From NCBI GenBank assembly GCA_009925955.1, contig RFPX01000065.1, forward strand, positions 1-7,195: a stretch of 7,195 bases of DNA. The letters are read 5' to 3'. Below, one piece after another: positions 4,894-7,195 of the stretch. The notes beneath the pieces were generated by a model. The model saw nothing but the letters and a program-made list of their open reading frames with translations. It made no database searches and had not been told where the DNA came from. Made by a program: the position numbers and the translations under genes. This DNA is from Betaproteobacteria bacterium (GTDB lineage: Bacteria > Pseudomonadota > Gammaproteobacteria > Burkholderiales > Burkholderiaceae_C). The stretch's first letter is position 1. Each line of letters opens with the position of its first letter.

Positions 4894-7032
4894 ATGCCCC
4901 CCTCCGACACGCCACGCCCGGGCGCCCTGGCCGAGGCCCCAGCAGCCCCTGCCCAAGAGACACCCGCGCAAGGCCAGTTCGCCAGCTTCGAGGGATCGCC
5001 CTTCCAGCTGTTTCAGCCCTATCCACCGGCCGGTGACCAACCCACGGCCATCGCCCAATTGGTCGAGGGCGTGCAGGACGGCCTGAGCTTTCAGACCCTG
5101 TTGGGGGTGACCGGCTCCGGCAAGACCTACACCATGGCCAATGTGATCGCCCGATTGGGGCGGCCGGCCATCGTGTTCGCGCCCAACAAAACCCTGGCCG
5201 CGCAGCTGTACTCCGAGTTCCGTGAGTTCTTCCCGAAGAACGCGGTGGAGTACTTCGTGTCCTATTACGACTACTACCAGCCTGAGGCGTACGTGCCCCA
5301 GCGCGACCTGTTCATCGAGAAGGACAGCGCCATCAACGAGCACATCGAGCAGATGCGCCTGTCCTGCACCAAGAGCCTGCTCGAGCGGCGGGACGTGGTG
5401 ATCGTGGCCAGCGTGTCCGCCATCTACGGTATCGGCAACCCAGCTGACTACCACCAGATGGTGATGACGCTGCGCGTGGGCGATGCGGTGGGGCAGCGCG
5501 ACGTGATCGCGCAGCTCATTCGCATGCAGTACAAGCGCAACGAGACGGACTTTTCCCGCGGCACCTTCCGCGTGCGGGGCGACACCATCGACGTGTTTCC
5601 GGCCGAGCACTCCGAACTGGCCATACGCATCGAGCTCTTTGACGCCGAGGTGGAATCCCTTTCGCTGTTCGACCCGTTGACCGGCCGCATCCGGCAGAAG
5701 ATTCCGCGCTTTACGGTGTACCCCGGCAGCCACTATGTGACCCCCCGTGAGCGGGTGGTGGAGGCCATCGAGGGCATCAAGGAGGAGCTGCGCGTGCGCC
5801 TGGCCGAGCTGGTGGGCATGGGCAAGCTGGTGGAGGCCCAGCGCCTGGAGCAACGCACCCGCTTCGATCTGGAGATGCTGCAGGAGGTGGGTCATTGCAA
5901 GGGCATCGAGAACTACTCCCGGCACCTGTCGGGGGCCCAGCCGGGTGACCCGCCACCCACCCTGGTCGACTACCTGCCGGCCGATGCGCTGATGTTTTTC
6001 GACGAGTCTCATGTGCTCATCGGGCAGTTCGGCGGCATGTACAACGGCGACCGTGCCCGAAAAACCACTTTGGTGGAATATGGATTCCGCTTGCCTTCTG
6101 CCCTAGACAATCGGCCGCTGAAGTTCGAAGAGTTTGAGGGCAAGATGCGCCAGGTCTTGTTCGTGTCGGCCACCCCAGCCGACTACGAGCACCGCCACGC
6201 TGGGCAGGTGGTGGAGCAGGTGGTGAGGCCCACCGGCCTGGTGGATCCCGTGGTGCAGGTGCGGCCCGCCACGCACCAGGTCGACGACGTCCTGCAGGAA
6301 ATCCGCGACCGTGTGGACATTGGTGAGCGGGTGCTCATCACCACCCTGACCAAGCGCATGGCCGAGCAGCTCACCGACTACCTCAGCGACAACGGGGTGA
6401 AGGTGCGTTACCTGCACTCCGACGTCGACACCGTCGAGCGGGTGGAAATCATCCGCGACCTGCGCCTGGGCGTCTTCGATGTGTTGGTGGGGATCAACCT
6501 GCTGCGCGAGGGCCTGGACATTCCCGAGGTGTCCCTCGTGGCCATCTTGGATGCCGACAAGGAAGGGTTCCTGCGGGCCGAGCGCAGCCTGATCCAGACC
6601 ATCGGCCGGGCCGCGCGCCATGTGAACGGGCAGGCCATTCTCTATGCCGACAAGATCACCGATTCCATGCGCCGCGCCATCGACGAGACCGAGCGCCGCC
6701 GGACCAAGCAGATGGCCTTCAATGCGGAGCATGGCATCACCCCGCGCAGTGTGAAGAAGCAGGTCCGCGAGATGATCGACGGGGTGGTCAGCGACAAGAC
6801 GGCCAAAGACGATTTGCGCCAAGCGCAGGCGGCCGCTGAGCTGGAGACCTTGTCGGAGAAGGACCTGGGCAAGCGCATCAAGCTGCTGGAAAAACAGATG
6901 CTGGAACACGCCCGAAACCTCGAGTTCGAGAAGGCGGCCCGCGTGCGCGACCAGTTGGCGCTGATCAAGGAGCAGGTCTTCGGTTCGGCGGGTTCGGCTG
7001 CCGTCTTGCCCCTCGTAGGCAAGGGTGGGTGA
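4894..7032 (+). CDS. uvrB: Excinuclease ABC subunit B
   Basis: UvrB is the damage-verifying helicase-like ATPase of nucleotide excision repair. It is loaded by UvrA and then recruits UvrC for incision. Seen (712-residue numbering): Walker A GVTGSGKT with Lys77; ANKTLAAQLYSEF; the aromatic beta-hairpin YFVSYYDYYQPEAYVP from residue 120; DESH at 370-373 (motif II); SATP at 425-428; motifs V-VI GINLLREGLDIPE and QTIGRAARH (568-576, Arg572/Arg575); and a C-terminal UVR domain (about 662-697, LEFEKAARVRDQL) that binds UvrC. The core aligns with E. coli UvrB (673 residues) from about residue 37; the preceding Pro/Ala-rich stretch is an extension. I chose ATG 4894, but in-frame GTGs at 4888 and 4861 are possible and no start has a convincing Shine-Dalgarno. 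It is divergent from tyrB. No LexA box is seen upstream, so SOS control is not supported here. Confidence 0.97.
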   Translation: MPPSDTPRPGALAEAPAAPAQETPAQGQFASFEGSPFQLFQPYPPAGDQPTAIAQLVEGVQDGLSFQTLLGVTGSGKTYTMANVIARLGRPAIVFAPNKTLAAQLYSEFREFFPKNAVEYFVSYYDYYQPEAYVPQRDLFIEKDSAINEHIEQMRLSCTKSLLERRDVVIVASVSAIYGIGNPADYHQMVMTLRVGDAVGQRDVIAQLIRMQYKRNETDFSRGTFRVRGDTIDVFPAEHSELAIRIELFDAEVESLSLFDPLTGRIRQKIPRFTVYPGSHYVTPRERVVEAIEGIKEELRVRLAELVGMGKLVEAQRLEQRTRFDLEMLQEVGHCKGIENYSRHLSGAQPGDPPPTLVDYLPADALMFFDESHVLIGQFGGMYNGDRARKTTLVEYGFRLPSALDNRPLKFEEFEGKMRQVLFVSATPADYEHRHAGQVVEQVVRPTGLVDPVVQVRPATHQVDDVLQEIRDRVDIGERVLITTLTKRMAEQLTDYLSDNGVKVRYLHSDVDTVERVEIIRDLRLGVFDVLVGINLLREGLDIPEVSLVAILDADKEGFLRAERSLIQTIGRAARHVNGQAILYADKITDSMRRAIDETERRRTKQMAFNAEHGITPRSVKKQVREMIDGVVSDKTAKDDLRQAQAAAELETLSEKDLGKRIKLLEKQMLEHARNLEFEKAARVRDQLALIKEQVFGSAGSAAVLPLVGKGG

Positions 7033-7052
7033 TCCGGTCGGGGCGGGGGATT

Positions 7053-7069
7053 GATAGCCAAGCGCTATC
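7053..7069. repeat. Short inverted repeat after uvrB
   Basis: GATAGC (7053-7058) and GCTATC (7064-7069) flank CAAGC, starting 20 bases after the uvrB stop. A T5 run follows only at 7084-7088, too far for a classic terminator. It resembles short extragenic palindromes of the GATAGC...AAGCGCT kind that I recall from Comamonadaceae genomes; that comparison is unverified. Confidence 0.3.
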
Positions 7070-7089
7070 GGGACCATGAAAACTTTTTC

Positions 7090-7107
7090 GTCCAAGTTGT
7101 CTTGGAC
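7090..7107. terminator. Perfect 7-bp hairpin downstream of uvrB
   Basis: GTCCAAG-TTGT-CTTGGAC is a perfect inverted repeat with a four-base loop. It is flanked by GAAAACTTTTTC (7078-7089) on the left and by GGAACTTTTCAAGTCC (7111-7126), a further imperfect inverted repeat, on the right. It may end uvrB transcription inefficiently or form part of the leader or upstream region of the next gene. No strong T-run follows on either strand. Confidence 0.3.
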
Positions 7108-7157
7108 AAAGGAACTTTTCAAGTCCATAATCCCACTAAGGGAGTCAACTTCCCTTC

Positions 7158-7183
7158 TATACTTGAGCAATCCACTCGGAATC
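7158..7183 (+). promoter_or_regulatory. Probable IscR type 1 site overlapping a -10 element
   Basis: TATACT (7158-7163) is a good -10 element fused to ATACTTGAGCAATCCACTCGG, which has a GAG-N7-CTC inverted repeat. It matches the outer and central parts of the recalled IscR type 1 consensus (ATASYYGAC...GTCRRSTAT), with GAG/CTC in place of GAC/GTC. In betaproteobacteria iscR often lies downstream of uvrB, so this is most likely the autoregulated iscR-isc promoter. The gene would start beyond the right edge. The -35 region (about 7135-7140) is weak. Confidence 0.55.
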
Positions 7184-7195
7184 CGCCGGCTGGGG

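Noticed and set aside
4831..7170. Long minus-strand frames (393 and 355 codons) opposite uvrB
   Set aside because: Both are composition-driven shadows of uvrB, rich in His, Leu, Gly and Gln and without motifs.
7076..7195. An open frame from ATG 7076 running 40 codons to the window end (MKTFSSKLSWTKELF...)
   Set aside because: A stop-free run of this length has an appreciable chance of occurring at random. The codon use is unlike the neighbours, and it runs through hairpins and the likely IscR-controlled promoter. It should be revisited if the frame stays open beyond the edge.
1..7195. CRISPR array, transposon, prophage, toxin-antitoxin or defence cassette
   Set aside because: There are no regularly spaced repeats, terminal inverted repeats, transposase or integrase motifs, or unrecognised gene clusters. 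All large genes are conserved housekeeping families, so I do not claim a new system.

Overview
The window is GC-rich (about 65% by eye) and has a compact bacterial layout. Gene content and protein similarity point to a betaproteobacterium of the order Burkholderiales, probably Comamonadaceae or a close relative. The clues are an intracellular polyhydroxybutyrate depolymerase of the Cupriavidus PhaZa1 type, a solitary RsxB/RnfB-like ferredoxin next to nth, tyrB and uvrB placed head to head, and the zapB-like/zapA pair followed by sequence resembling 6S RNA. This placement is inference from recalled families and synteny, since no search was run.

Layout from left to right. Positions 1 to about 69 (minus strand) resemble the 5' part of 6S RNA (ssrS), cut by the window edge. 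Positions 87-631 (minus) hold a two-gene cell-division unit: a ZapB-like coiled-coil protein whose stop codon overlaps the zapA start (ATGA). It has its own -10 element just upstream. Positions 698-3412 (minus) hold a tightly spaced set in transcription order: phaZ, rsxB-like, nth. The gaps are 9 and 42 bases. Positions 3413-3571 are intergenic, with a TGC-N3-GCA palindrome that could be a PhaR-type operator for phaZ and a terminator-like hairpin after tyrB. Positions 3572-4780 (minus) encode a class I aspartate/aromatic aminotransferase. From the short 4781-4893 region uvrB (4894-7032, plus) reads away in the other direction. The last 163 bases carry small inverted repeats and, at the right edge, a TATACT element fused to a GAG-N7-CTC inverted repeat. 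That resembles an IscR type 1 site, as expected if iscR and the isc operon begin just outside the window.

Functionally the window is a chromosomal housekeeping segment: Z-ring assembly (ZapA and its partner), DNA repair (endonuclease III and UvrB), carbon-store mobilisation (PhaZ), amino-acid transamination, and iron-sulfur redox chemistry (RsxB-like and Nth both carry [4Fe-4S] cysteine sets, with a probable IscR site nearby). I saw no mobile element, CRISPR array, tRNA or rRNA gene, toxin-antitoxin pair or defence module, and nothing that amounts to a clearly undescribed system. The points most worth checking are the solitary membrane-anchor-less RsxB-like protein tied to nth and phaZ, the hairpin abutting the nth start codon, the putative PhaR site, and the two RNA/regulatory signals at the window edges.
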